From Bacillota bacterium (lineage in GTDB: Bacteria > Bacillota > Clostridia > Christensenellales > Aristaeellaceae), in the NCBI GenBank assembly GCA_023395615.1, contig JAEWYP010000065.1, positions 1 through 18,519 on the forward strand: 18,519 bases of DNA, given 5' to 3'. The notes below the pieces were generated by a model that did no database searches, was not told the DNA's origin, and saw only the letters and a list, made by a program, of their open reading frames with translations. The first letter of the stretch is position 1. Every line of letters starts with the position of its first letter. Below, one piece after another: positions 6,690 to 13,978 of this stretch. A program made the translations under genes and the position numbers.

Positions 6690-6926
6690 CTATATTTCCG
6701 TTATGTCGTCAATGCGCTGGTTGGCGGTTTTCATTTGCTCGGCGAACACATCCAGCCGTTTCTCGGCGCAGTACATCCGGTCGATCAGGGTATTGTGCTG
6801 ATCCACCTTGCGCTCCAGTTGTTCCAGCCGGTAGTTCACCAGCTTGTTGGATACCAGGATTCCGCCGAACGTGCCGGTTACGGTTCCCAGCAACGATAAT
6901 AGCGCGGCAAGCATCCCTTCGCTCAT
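6690..6926 (-). CDS. XhlA-like phage lysis-associated membrane protein
   Basis: 78 residues with a hydrophobic N-terminal helix (MSEGMLAALLSLLGTVTGTF and on to about residue 26), then a long charged amphipathic helix, probably a coiled coil (NYRLEQLERKVDQHN and on to the C-terminus). This resembles the haemolysin XhlA/BhlA-type proteins found between endolysin and holin in Firmicutes phages, though with the membrane segment N-terminal. The ATG at 6926 was chosen over an upstream start because AAAGG and GGAGG lie just before it. It overlaps the stop region of the endolysin gene (stop at 6928-6930) to within one base. A role assisting the holin is inferred from family and position. Confidence 0.7.
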   Translation of the reverse strand: MSEGMLAALLSLLGTVTGTFGGILVSNKLVNYRLEQLERKVDQHNTLIDRMYCAEKRLDVFAEQMKTANQRIDDITEI

Positions 6927-6927
6927 C

Positions 6928-7806
6928 TTAGCCTTTCGCCTCCTGCATCGCGGCAAGGCGCGCCTGCGCCAGCGCCGCCCAGGTGCGCTTGCATACGTAG
7001 CCGTCCACGGTCAGGCCGCGCTGCTTTTGAAACGCACGTACCGCGGCGACGGTTGCGGGGCCGAAAACCCCGTCCGCGCCGTAAGCGCCCAGATCGTAAC
7101 CCAAATCCGAAAGCCACGTTTGCAGCCGCCGCACGGCCCCGCCTTTGCAGCCGGATTTGACCGGGTAAAACCCGGAGGTGTCCTCGGCGATCGATGTGTC
7201 GGAAGTAATCGGGGTATCCTGTCCGGCTTCCGTAAGCGCACCTTCAATTACGGCAGTGACCGAATCGGCAGGCTCGCCGGTTTCAGCGTTTTGGCTGTTC
7301 ACTATGGCCTGTTGTGCTTCGCTCAGGCCGTAATCTACCCAGCAGGACAGGCCGACGCGGTTCCAACCCCCGTTGGGGATGGTCTTGCCCGTAAACTTGC
7401 TTTCGGCCACCCTTCCGCGGGAACTGCTGGCGTGCAGCGCGCAATCCCCCAGATACACGCCCATGTGCCCGGCGTTTCCCAGCCCGTCGCCCGCGTACTT
7501 GTCCGGCGCGCCGGTCTCTTCCCAGATAAACACAAACGCCCCGCCCGGCACACAGCCGAACGCTTTCACGCATTCTTCCGGCGTGCCCGTCCATACGCAC
7601 CTGCGCCAGTGGGCGTTGCTGCCCGGCAGGTTGCATTCGGCTTTGGGCACGCCGCACCGGATCAGCAGGTATTCCGCCAGCCCCTGGCAGTCCATGCCGG
7701 TTAGCTCCATGCCATTTGGTACGTAGGGAATGGTCGTCTTTTCCGCGTAGGCCAGCAGTTCCCGGCCTGCGGCGATCAGCGCCGCGTTGGTCACTTTGGT
7801 TGCCAT
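6928..7806 (-). CDS. Endolysin: NlpC/P60-type peptidase plus peptidoglycan-binding domain
   Basis: 292 residues in two modules. The N-terminal domain (about 1-165) has the NlpC/P60 arrangement: Cys40 in GMDCQGLAEYLL, His114 in GNAGHMGVYLG, and a further polar residue, His125, in ALHASSSRG. It would cut peptide bonds in the cell wall. A low-complexity Ser/Thr/Glu linker (about 178-208) leads to a PG_binding_1 domain (about 213-280) with two repeats of the RRLQTWL and VAAVRAFQ type and the GADGVFGPAT motif. There is no signal peptide, so export depends on the holin. Start ATG at 7806, ribosome binding site GGAG 13 bases upstream (somewhat distant). It lies between the tail fibre gene and the XhlA-like gene. 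Confidence 0.88.
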   Translation of the reverse strand: MATKVTNAALIAAGRELLAYAEKTTIPYVPNGMELTGMDCQGLAEYLLIRCGVPKAECNLPGSNAHWRRCVWTGTPEECVKAFGCVPGGAFVFIWEETGAPDKYAGDGLGNAGHMGVYLGDCALHASSSRGRVAESKFTGKTIPNGGWNRVGLSCWVDYGLSEAQQAIVNSQNAETGEPADSVTAVIEGALTEAGQDTPITSDTSIAEDTSGFYPVKSGCKGGAVRRLQTWLSDLGYDLGAYGADGVFGPATVAAVRAFQKQRGLTVDGYVCKRTWAALAQARLAAMQEAKG

Positions 7807-7842
7807 TTCTGTTTTCTCCTTTTCCAGGCATTCGCCCGCCGC

Positions 7843-8913
7843 TTACAGGTACAGCACCAGCCAGCGCACCACCACCAACGTATCCGACGCGGCGTTTGTG
7901 GGCAGGCCCGCGCATACGGTCAGGCTGTCTCCCAGACTGCCGATGGAGCAGGAACGCCCCTGCGGGTAGGAGGTCATCAACGAACACAGCGCGATTTTAT
8001 TCTGCGTGGCCACGCCATCCCGCGCCGCCGTCAGGTCGGAAGCGGATACGGTGACCGACGCGTTGTTGCTGCCTGCGGGGATGGTGATGTTGGCGATGCC
8101 GGTGGCGCTGCCCGCCGCCGCAAGCCGCGACCCTCCAAGGTTTTTAAGCGCCGTGCTCTTTGTGTTTGCGCCTGTGCCACCCAGCGATACGGACAGGGGG
8201 CTGGCGGAGGTAAGCAGGGCTTGTTTCCTGGCATCCAGCTCCTGAATTTGCGCCAGCAGGCTTCCGGCGGCGTCCGAACCCAGCGTACTTCGGATGGAGG
8301 CAAACCACGCGTCGAAATCGGCTTCCCGCCCGGTGCGAAACGCCGCCAGATCGGCGGCAATCTGCGCGTAGTAGGCGGAAGTATCCGTGTCCGCGATCAC
8401 CGTGGCGACCGCGCCGCAACGGGCGCTGTCCAGCCGGGTATCGGTAATGCGTTCCTGCGTGATGCCGCTGGTGCCCTTGGCGATAAACAGGTTAGCCAGC
8501 CCCAGCTCCCACAGGCTCGCGTTTCGGGTGAGCTGCGGGGCTACGGGCGAGGCGGCCGCCGTGCCCTGCACCACGTACAGGTCGATGCTCAGCGCCGCGG
8601 GCAGCAGGTTTAAGCGGAGCACCACGCTGTCGATACGGTCCAGGTTGGCGTCGGCGGCCTGCACGGTCAGCACCCGTTCGGCTTCCTCGTACACCTGCCG
8701 CCCATTCAGGTTTGCGTAGCCGGGATGTACTTTCACCGTCATGCCGCTGGCGGTTACCACCTGAAAACTGGTGGCCACATCCAGATACACGCCGTTGCGA
8801 AAGTATTTGGCAAGGATTTTCGCGATTACGTCCGAACTGTAGGCTTTGGAATACACCGGGTTCCCGTTTTCATCCTGGGTCAGGGTAGAATCGAAAGGCC
8901 AGGATACCGCCAT
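7843..8913 (-). CDS. Phage tail fibre / baseplate receptor-binding protein
   Basis: 356 residues. The N-terminal region (SWPFDSTLTQDENGNPVYSKAY, running into a domain with SGMTVKVHPGYANLNGRQV at about 62-80) matches the N-terminal part seen in many Firmicutes prophage baseplate or fibre proteins. The middle (about 185-235) is likely helical. Residues 244-264 carry the tail-fibre repeat signature SLGGTGANTKSTALKNLGG, and the C-terminus is rich in short strands with Ser/Thr/Gly, as expected of a trimeric fibre tip. It follows the Gp37-like gene by 14 bases and precedes the lysis genes, the usual place for a receptor-binding protein. The ATG at 8913 has GGAGG eight bases upstream. The receptor is unknown. 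Confidence 0.75.
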   Translation of the reverse strand: MAVSWPFDSTLTQDENGNPVYSKAYSSDVIAKILAKYFRNGVYLDVATSFQVVTASGMTVKVHPGYANLNGRQVYEEAERVLTVQAADANLDRIDSVVLRLNLLPAALSIDLYVVQGTAAASPVAPQLTRNASLWELGLANLFIAKGTSGITQERITDTRLDSARCGAVATVIADTDTSAYYAQIAADLAAFRTGREADFDAWFASIRSTLGSDAAGSLLAQIQELDARKQALLTSASPLSVSLGGTGANTKSTALKNLGGSRLAAAGSATGIANITIPAGSNNASVTVSASDLTAARDGVATQNKIALCSLMTSYPQGRSCSIGSLGDSLTVCAGLPTNAASDTLVVVRWLVLYL

Positions 8914-8927
8914 AAAATGCCTCCTTA

Positions 8928-9929
8928 TCAATCAACCGTTGGGGATTCGTCGCCAAATTGCAGGGTAACGGTATGCGTGTTCTCCTTCCAGACCTCGTTC
9001 ACTTCCAGAATACGGGCCTCGAAGGGGAGATTCAGCCGGTCATCGCGTACGTCGCACAGATCGCCCAGATCGTAGTCCGTCCGGTAAAACAGGTTGTTCT
9101 GCATCGCGTCGGCGTTCAGGCTTTGCTGATACGGATGGCGGGCCAGCTCGGTCAGCGCCCGTGTGCGCACCGCCGCCAGCAGGTCCGCTCCCGCCTGCCC
9201 GCCGGTCAGGGTAAGCCCGGTGTCCAGATACAGCGAACGCACCGGTTCCGTCAGGTCGGCCCGGCAATCCAGCGCCATGGTGGTATCCGCATACGCGGCG
9301 ATGATGAAATTGCGGTAATCGCTGCTGTCCTGCGTAAGGGTGAGGCCGTCCACAGTGCCGAACCCCTGGCTGAACACCGCGTACGGATGGTTCTGCTGCC
9401 GTTGGGTACGGTCGATTCCCTGCCACACCTCGTAGGTAAGAGCGCCGGTCGCGAAGTCCATCCGGATTCGCTGGCTTAACCCCTGCTGTTTCAGCAGGGC
9501 GTACGTCACGTCGCCCAGCGGTTCGCCCAGCGTATCCAGCGCGGCGCTGCCGCCCAGGTTGGCCCCGGCGGGTACGGCAACGGCCACATCCGTGAGCCTG
9601 TCGGCGACGAGCGATCGGCACAGGGCGGCCACGTTGCCGCCTGCCTGCACCCGGGGATACAAGGCCTTCCAGTTGAGCATCCCTTCCAGAAAATAACCGC
9701 CGACCAGCACGAAATCCCCTTTCACGGTGCGCTGCGTTTCCACTTTCTGCACCATACCGGTTTCCGGGCGCTCGCGAAGGGAAAGATAACGGATGCCCGT
9801 GTCCCAGTCGCAGGCGCGCAGCTGCACCTGAAAATCCCCGGGTTCGTAATAGCGCCGGTTCCATTGCACATTCAGGCAACGGAGTGTTTTTACGGGGTAT
9901 CGGGCCTGATTTAGCCCCCAGATATCCAT
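8928..9929 (-). CDS. Gp37-like siphovirus tail/baseplate protein
   Basis: 333 residues. The opening (MDIWGLNQARYPVKTL, then WNRRYYEPGDFQVQL and a stretch of short strands) matches the ReqiPepy6 Gp37-like family (Sipho_Gp37), which occupies the baseplate position downstream of Dit. The last third (NNLFYRTDYDLGDLCDVRD, then ARILEVNEVW and a final THTVTLQFGDE) is typical of the C-terminal beta domain of these hub proteins. No peptidase motif is seen, so it does not look like a cell-wall-degrading Tal protein. The start was set at the ATG at 9929, which has AAAGGTGG five bases upstream; an in-frame GTG nine bases earlier falls inside that site. Confidence 0.75.
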   Translation of the reverse strand: MDIWGLNQARYPVKTLRCLNVQWNRRYYEPGDFQVQLRACDWDTGIRYLSLRERPETGMVQKVETQRTVKGDFVLVGGYFLEGMLNWKALYPRVQAGGNVAALCRSLVADRLTDVAVAVPAGANLGGSAALDTLGEPLGDVTYALLKQQGLSQRIRMDFATGALTYEVWQGIDRTQRQQNHPYAVFSQGFGTVDGLTLTQDSSDYRNFIIAAYADTTMALDCRADLTEPVRSLYLDTGLTLTGGQAGADLLAAVRTRALTELARHPYQQSLNADAMQNNLFYRTDYDLGDLCDVRDDRLNLPFEARILEVNEVWKENTHTVTLQFGDESPTVD

Positions 9930-9947
9930 ACGGGCCACCTTTCCGCT

Positions 9948-10799
9948 TTATGCGCCCAGAAAGCGTTTGTTGTAATATACATATACGTCCAGCACGTTAG
10001 CGCCCACGTCGGCGGTGTAGCTGATGGTGTTGGTGCCGGGCGCAAAGGCGAGGCTGGAAAAATCGCTGGCCCTGTCCAGCAGGGCGGCGGCGTTTGCACC
10101 GTTCTTTTCCACACTTTTCGTCCTGCCGTCGATCACCAGTGTATCGCCTGCCGCAAGGGCAGTAAGCAGGCGCACGAACCCGCCGCCGGTCTGGATACGA
10201 GGATTGACGACCGTTCCGCGCGCGTACAGCACGGCTTTGCAGAATGCCTCCGCGTCGCCGTCGTTATCCAGATACACGGTTTGCGCGTAGGCATACAGGC
10301 CGTACAGACGGCCATATGCGCCCAGCGCCGCGTAGGGGTATCCGCACCGCCCCAGGATGCCCGCGATGTTTTGGCCGAACCCGTCCTCGCTTAAGAAATA
10401 CCCTTCCGGCATCAAAAAGGACAGTTTAACCGTCAGGGGCTTGGCGGGGTTTTCGGTGGGGATTTCCAGCGCGCTTAACCGGCACCCGGCCGCGATGCGG
10501 CAGTCGCCCGCGCGGTTGATCTGCACATCGTACGTCTGCGAAGCGATAAAGAAGGAGGGCAGGGCGCGCACCAGCAGATCGTTGCAGATGGAATGTTTCG
10601 CCTTGCAGGTAAAGGCAAGTTCGCGGCTGCCCACGCGCGCCCCGGTCACCAGATCGCCGTCCCCAAGGGCGGCTTTCTGGCTGAACACTTCCAGCGCAGG
10701 CTCGTTGAGGCCCTCGGCGGCGGTCAGCCCCAGCAGGCTGCCGTCCGCGGTGAACGTACCGCCGTCGCCGCGCACCCAGCGCACCGATAAACTACTCAT
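9948..10799 (-). CDS. Phage distal tail protein (Dit family)
   Basis: 283 residues. The gene directly after the tape measure in this phage class is Dit, which forms the ring at the tail tip. The protein has an N-terminal beta-rich domain ending around LTVKLSFLMPEGYFLSED (about 125-150), as in Sipho_tail proteins. A second domain (about 180-283) is likely a galectin-like fold with TLVIDGRTKSVEKNGAN and a final FAPGTNTISY...YNKRFLGA. The start ATG at 10799 overlaps the tape measure stop in an ATGA arrangement and is preceded by AAAGGAGG. The same frame stays open far upstream through the tape measure gene, but that is a GC-rich shadow. Confidence 0.8.
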   Translation of the reverse strand: MSSLSVRWVRGDGGTFTADGSLLGLTAAEGLNEPALEVFSQKAALGDGDLVTGARVGSRELAFTCKAKHSICNDLLVRALPSFFIASQTYDVQINRAGDCRIAAGCRLSALEIPTENPAKPLTVKLSFLMPEGYFLSEDGFGQNIAGILGRCGYPYAALGAYGRLYGLYAYAQTVYLDNDGDAEAFCKAVLYARGTVVNPRIQTGGGFVRLLTALAAGDTLVIDGRTKSVEKNGANAAALLDRASDFSSLAFAPGTNTISYTADVGANVLDVYVYYNKRFLGA

Positions 10800-11620
10800 G
10801 TTCGCGCCTCCTTTCCCCGCGCGGCGGCCAGCCCGTAGGCGGCCTGCCTGCGCATGGCCCGCGCCACCTCGTCCGGCGCCTGCATGGGCGACGAGAAGGT
10901 GATGTTCTGCGTGATATGATAGACTGTGTCGCCCGGTTTCGCCGTTCCGTACGATCCCTGCGCCGGATAGGCGTTTAGCGCCACGGCTCCCGATAAGATT
11001 GGCGCTGATACCGAATCTGTCGCGGCCTGCCCGATGGATGCCAACAGCGTTCCGTTCAGCGCCTGCCTGCCCACCGCGGCGGTCTGTGCAAGGCTGCGCC
11101 CCATCGCGGGCAGCGCGCTTTGCGCCATGGTATCCGTAAACCCATCCTGAACGCCAAGGGCCAGATAACGCCCCACCTCGTCCCGGAAAAGCCGGGAGGG
11201 GCTGGCGATACCCGCCGCCCGACGCGCCGCCGCCAGCGCCGTATGGATAATGCGTGTTAACGCCGCGCTGAGCAGCCCGCTTTGCCCGCTGGCCCCCGTG
11301 GCCATGCCCGCCACGATGCTTTGCCCCACGCCCGTGCCGCCTGCCAGGCCGACGCTTCGGGCGGCGGAGGTGGCCGTGTTCACGGCGTTCTGCGCCGCAA
11401 GGGTTGCCGCGATGCTCTGCCGGATTCCCGCGGCAAAGCCCGCCGCCCACTGCGTGCCGGCCGCGTTTGCCGCCAAAAGTTGCGCGGGGCTTAACCGGAA
11501 GGCTGCCAGCACGCTTTGGCAAAGCCCCGCAAGCGAACCCTGCAACCGCGTTATCCCCGCCTGAAAAGCCGTGTCGTCCAGTTCCACAGTGAATACTACC
11601 TGGCCGTCGCTTCCCGCCAT
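10796..11620 (-). CDS. Very short tail tape measure protein
   Basis: 274 residues where siphovirus tape measures usually have 600-1500. The beginning (GQVVFTVELDDTAFQAGITRLQ, about 6-27) is the common opening of Firmicutes tape measure proteins. The motif GIASPSRLFRDEVGRYLALGVQDGF (about 137-161) is the standard late motif. The C-terminus (TVYHITQNITFSSP, followed by a basic Ala-rich helix) is the usual ending. The middle is Ala/Gly-rich helix. Beginning and end are thus both present and the long central coiled region is missing. The frame is intact, with GGGAGGG upstream of the ATG at 11620. It sits in the normal place between the chaperones and Dit. It sets tail length in the family; here a short tail is predicted. 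Confidence 0.72.
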   Translation of the reverse strand: MAGSDGQVVFTVELDDTAFQAGITRLQGSLAGLCQSVLAAFRLSPAQLLAANAAGTQWAAGFAAGIRQSIAATLAAQNAVNTATSAARSVGLAGGTGVGQSIVAGMATGASGQSGLLSAALTRIIHTALAAARRAAGIASPSRLFRDEVGRYLALGVQDGFTDTMAQSALPAMGRSLAQTAAVGRQALNGTLLASIGQAATDSVSAPILSGAVALNAYPAQGSYGTAKPGDTVYHITQNITFSSPMQAPDEVARAMRRQAAYGLAAARGKEART

Positions 11621-11623
11621 GGG

Positions 11624-12241
11624 TTATCCCTCCCTGTCTGTTAATTGCCGCAGCACCGTATCCGGGCTTTCGCCCGCGGCCAGCCTGCGGTCCAGCTCCC
11701 GGAGAAGCGTTTGTTCCGCCTTCCCCACGCGGGGGCGCAGGGCCACCTGCTCCTTTAATCGCCGCAGATGCGCGCGTTCCTCCGGCGGGGCGGCGTTTTC
11801 GTCCGCCATGCGCAGGCGTACCCGCGCGCCGAATGCCGTTTGCTCCGTAAGCCCGGCCAGCAGTTCCCGAAACTCAAACCAGTGCAGCGGCTGCCGGAGC
11901 AAATCGATGCCGTATTGCTGGCGGAACGAGGCGTACAGCGCGCCCGCGTCCTGCTCAAAATCCATCAGCGGGGGTTCGTCCGCATCCTGTGTGCCGCCGC
12001 CCGATACGAACGCCGAAAAAAGTGCCGCCATCTCCGGCGGCGGGTTGTCCCGATAAAAATGATGCGCCAGATACAGGAGCTTCGCGGGGGTCTCGCGGTC
12101 CGGGTCGCTCAGCCGCCGCAGGCAGCGCAGCACCGTGCGAAAATCCGGGTCGATCGGGTAGACTTGTCCGTCCGCGCCGGTTAACGCGGCGGGCAGGGCC
12201 AGCTCCGCAGGCTGGCACAGCGAAAAGGCTTCAGGGTTCAA
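11624..12241 (-). CDS. Tail assembly chaperone, Gp15 family
   Basis: 205 residues if started at the TTG at 12241. The sequence MNPEAFSLCQPAELALPAAL, then GQVYPIDPDFRTVLRCL, matches the Bacteriophage Gp15 family, whose members follow the first tail chaperone and precede the tape measure. This is the slot of the lambda gpGT product. TTG has GGGGAGGG eight bases upstream. The reading frame is +1 relative to the preceding gene, whose end (CCC-TGA) lies 11 bases inside this gene, so it may also be made as a +1 frameshift fusion. Residues about 60-140 include the family's conserved LLYLAHHFY and PLHWFEFRELL stretches. The C-terminus is strongly charged and helical. Three bases separate its stop from the tape measure start. 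Confidence 0.75.
   Translation of the reverse strand: MNPEAFSLCQPAELALPAALTGADGQVYPIDPDFRTVLRCLRRLSDPDRETPAKLLYLAHHFYRDNPPPEMAALFSAFVSGGGTQDADEPPLMDFEQDAGALYASFRQQYGIDLLRQPLHWFEFRELLAGLTEQTAFGARVRLRMADENAAPPEERAHLRRLKEQVALRPRVGKAEQTLLRELDRRLAAGESPDTVLRQLTDREG
12186..12236 (-). other. Candidate +1 programmed frameshift site (CCC-TGA) with downstream pseudoknot
   Basis: The first chaperone gene ends GAA-CCC-TGA (CCC at 12234-12236, TGA at 12231-12233). Slipping +1 on CCC gives CCT-GAA-GCC and joins the Gp15 frame exactly. Downstream, GCCAGC (12216-12211) pairs with GCTGGC (12203-12198) around the loop CTGCGGA. GCGG in that loop can pair with CCGC at 12189-12186, an H-type pseudoknot. Listeria phage PSA is known to use +1 frameshifting at CCCUGA. 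No frameshifting has been measured here. Confidence 0.45.
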
Positions 12242-12599
12242 GGGCCGCGCCCTCCCCGCCCGGAGCGTCGTCTTCGCGGAGCGCTTCCTGCGCGTAGTGC
12301 CCTGCGGCTTCCTGCGCAAGGAGGCTCAGCCATTCCAGCATCAGCGGCAGGCTCACGGGCCGACCCCCGCTGATGGCGCTGACCGCGCCGTCGCCCAGCG
12401 CGTCGGTAAAGATCGCGTTCGCCTCGCCAAAAACGGCCAGCGCCGTATCCGCGGTGACCGCGCCAGCCGCCAGCCCGGCGCATTGCTCCATCAGCGCCTG
12501 CACCCGCGTGTATAAAGTCAGGTCGTTTATCCGCAGGGCATAAACCTGCCCGTTGATCCGGATTGCCGGGTCTTCCACCCGAAGCGTTACTTCCCGCAT
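12231..12599 (-). CDS. First tail assembly chaperone (gpG-like)
   Basis: 122 residues. It begins MREVTLRVEDPAIRINGQVYAL, a short beta hairpin domain, followed by a mostly helical body (about 24-100) and an acidic tail (EALREDDAPGGEGAALEP). Size, position between the tail tube and Gp15 genes, and overlap with the second chaperone are those of gpG-type chaperones, which keep the tape measure soluble and recruit tail tube subunits. The ATG at 12599 was chosen because of GGAGGAGG seven bases upstream; an earlier in-frame start has no such site. A strong hairpin lies just upstream of that site. The stop codon is TGA directly after a CCC proline codon, which matters for the possible frameshift. Confidence 0.7.
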   Translation of the reverse strand: MREVTLRVEDPAIRINGQVYALRINDLTLYTRVQALMEQCAGLAAGAVTADTALAVFGEANAIFTDALGDGAVSAISGGRPVSLPLMLEWLSLLAQEAAGHYAQEALREDDAPGGEGAALEP

Positions 12600-12620
12600 G
12601 GTTGCCTCCTCCTGACAGCG

Positions 12621-12650
12621 GCGGGGGCGGGCGGCCATCCGCCTACCCGC
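12621..12650 (-). other. GC-rich hairpin between tail tube and chaperone genes
   Basis: On the minus strand GCGGG-TA-GGCGG pairs with CCGCC-CGCC-CCCGC around an ATGG loop (outer arms 12646-12650 and 12621-12625, inner arms 12639-12643 and 12630-12634). No T-run follows. It may attenuate read-through or stabilise the upstream mRNA end, which would fit the much higher need for tail tube than chaperone protein. Confidence 0.4.
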
Positions 12651-12673
12651 GCCCCGCCTGTGATTTACGCCGG

Positions 12674-13159
12674 TTACGACGCGGCGGTAAAGGTTTTATG
12701 GGTCACGTCGAAAAGACCCGGCATCAGATCGCCGTTCTGGTGGAAGGTGCCGCCGAGCTTCACCACGCTCTTGGGGTCGCCCGCAGGCGGCGTAGCCTCT
12801 ACCGCAATGGCAAAACGCCGCGCCGCGTAGGTATCCGCCTGCCCTGGCGCAGGCGCGGCCATATCCACGCTTACCAGCACGCGCTCGCAGTCCGCCCCGG
12901 TTTTCTGCTGGCGCGCGATGGCGGCCAGATCGTCCACCACGGGATCGCCCTGCACGTACTGCGCCTCGTATGTCCAGCCGTTTTCGTAGCCGGTTACGGT
13001 GCAGGTGGCGTTCACATCACCCACGAAGGCAGTTTTGTCCACTTTGGGGTTGTTTTCTTCGCTGCATTTTACAAACCCGGCGTTCACGTAGTGGTACTCC
13101 ACTGCGTCGCCGGACGGGATGCCGTAATATTCGCGGATCAGGTTGCGGGTAATTTTCAA
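12674..13159 (-). CDS. Major tail (tube) protein
   Basis: 161 residues. The gene lies between the last head-completion gene and the tail chaperones, the standard place for the tail tube subunit. The protein is mostly short beta strands, with VDKTAFVGDVNATCTVTGYENGW (about 40-62) and VVKLGGTFHQNGDLMPGLFDV-type sequence near the end, as expected of the tail tube fold. No C-terminal Ig-like extension is present. The start is TTG at 13159 (TTG-AAA-ATT-ACC) with AAGGAGG eight bases upstream; no ATG or GTG gives a full-length product with a comparable site. Confidence 0.75.
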   Translation of the reverse strand: MKITRNLIREYYGIPSGDAVEYHYVNAGFVKCSEENNPKVDKTAFVGDVNATCTVTGYENGWTYEAQYVQGDPVVDDLAAIARQQKTGADCERVLVSVDMAAPAPGQADTYAARRFAIAVEATPPAGDPKSVVKLGGTFHQNGDLMPGLFDVTHKTFTAAS

Positions 13160-13222
13160 AGGGTTTGCCTCCTTATCGTATAATCCTGGTTCCTCACCTT
13201 AACGCATCTGTCTCTCGGTGGT

Positions 13223-13609
13223 TCAGTCCGCCGTGTAGGTTACGTTCAGGGTGCTGCCATACAGCCAGTATGCGCCGTCTCGGTCCAGCAGACCGGGTGC
13301 GGCGGCGGTGCGCAGGGCGACGATCTGCCAGCCTTCGCCGCAGGGCAGCGAATCCGTGCGGGTCAGCGTTTCGTGCAGGGTACACAGCGCGTCCAAGGCG
13401 GTGGCACGGTCGGTATGTTTGCTGTTTAAGGCGATTTCCAGCGTAACGGTTTGCCCGCCGGAGAGGGTCACGGTTTCTGTGCGCCCGCCGGTTACGTTCA
13501 GGCTGATGCCCCCGTCCGAGGGCAGCGGGCCCTGTGTAACCGGTGCGAAGAGGGGTGCGTTGTTCGCCATCGTAACCAGCGCGGCCAGCACCTGCGCCTG
13601 TATGCTCAA
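13223..13609 (-). CDS. Minor capsid / tail-completion protein (Minor_capsid_3-like)
   Basis: 128 residues from the TTG at 13609. The protein opens MSIQAQVLAALVTMANNAPLF and has a central strand-rich part with SLNVTGGRTETVTLSGGQ and VTLEIALNSKHTDRATAL. It then has a helix DALCTLHETL and ends with WQIVALRTAAAPGLLDRDGAYWLYGSTLNVTY, which fits the third minor capsid protein family of Gram-positive siphoviruses (tail terminator role). The TTG overlaps the previous stop as TTGA and has GGGAGG nine bases upstream. An in-frame ATG further up (13627) would overlap the previous gene by 22 bases and lacks as good a site. The start choice is moderately sure, the family likely. Confidence 0.65.
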   Translation of the reverse strand: MSIQAQVLAALVTMANNAPLFAPVTQGPLPSDGGISLNVTGGRTETVTLSGGQTVTLEIALNSKHTDRATALDALCTLHETLTRTDSLPCGEGWQIVALRTAAAPGLLDRDGAYWLYGSTLNVTYTAD

Positions 13610-13959
13610 GATGCGTCGCCTCCCAGCCATTTGGCGGCCAGTGCCCTCCACGCCGCTGCGTGTAAGGTTTTGGCACGCTCGCACCAGCGCAGACTGGCCG
13701 CTGCGTTATGCTTTCGGGATGGGGTGCCCGTGCTGTATACGCGCCGCGCGTAGGCGGTGTTCCACACCAGCCGCCCGCGACGGAGGTCGCTTGCGGCATA
13801 GGAGCTGGCAATCATCCGCCCGGTATCGTCGCGGGCGTATCGGTTGCAGTCTATCAATACCTGCGCGGAAAGCGCGGGCAGGCAGGCCTGCACGGTCTTT
13901 GCCATGTCGGTAAAGGGGCTTTGCGGGGAAAGGGTTACGGTTGCCTGTGCCCGGTACAT
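13606..13959 (-). CDS. Minor capsid protein (Minor_capsid_2-like)
   Basis: 117 residues. The pattern ALSAQVLIDCNRYARDDTGRMIASS, then a loop, then RGRLVWNTAYARRVYSTG, and finally SLRWCERAKTLHAAAWRALA is that of the Minor_capsid_2 family: helix with a D-N-Y core, a 'D-TG-L-SS' turn, 'LVW..pYA', then 'W.e.Ak...W'. Members act in head completion or head-tail joining. The ATG at 13959 has GGAGG ten bases upstream. The gene lies 19 bases after the first minor capsid gene and overlaps the next by four bases, a tight operon arrangement. Confidence 0.72.
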   Translation of the reverse strand: MYRAQATVTLSPQSPFTDMAKTVQACLPALSAQVLIDCNRYARDDTGRMIASSYAASDLRRGRLVWNTAYARRVYSTGTPSRKHNAAASLRWCERAKTLHAAAWRALAAKWLGGDAS

Positions 13960-13978
13960 GGGGTCGCCTCCGATCCGG

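Noticed and set aside
10800..11522. Upstream extension of the Dit frame through the tape measure gene
   Set aside because: The tape measure frame carries recognisable motifs and both genes have their own ribosome sites; the extension is Arg/Gly-rich, as expected of a shifted GC-rich frame.
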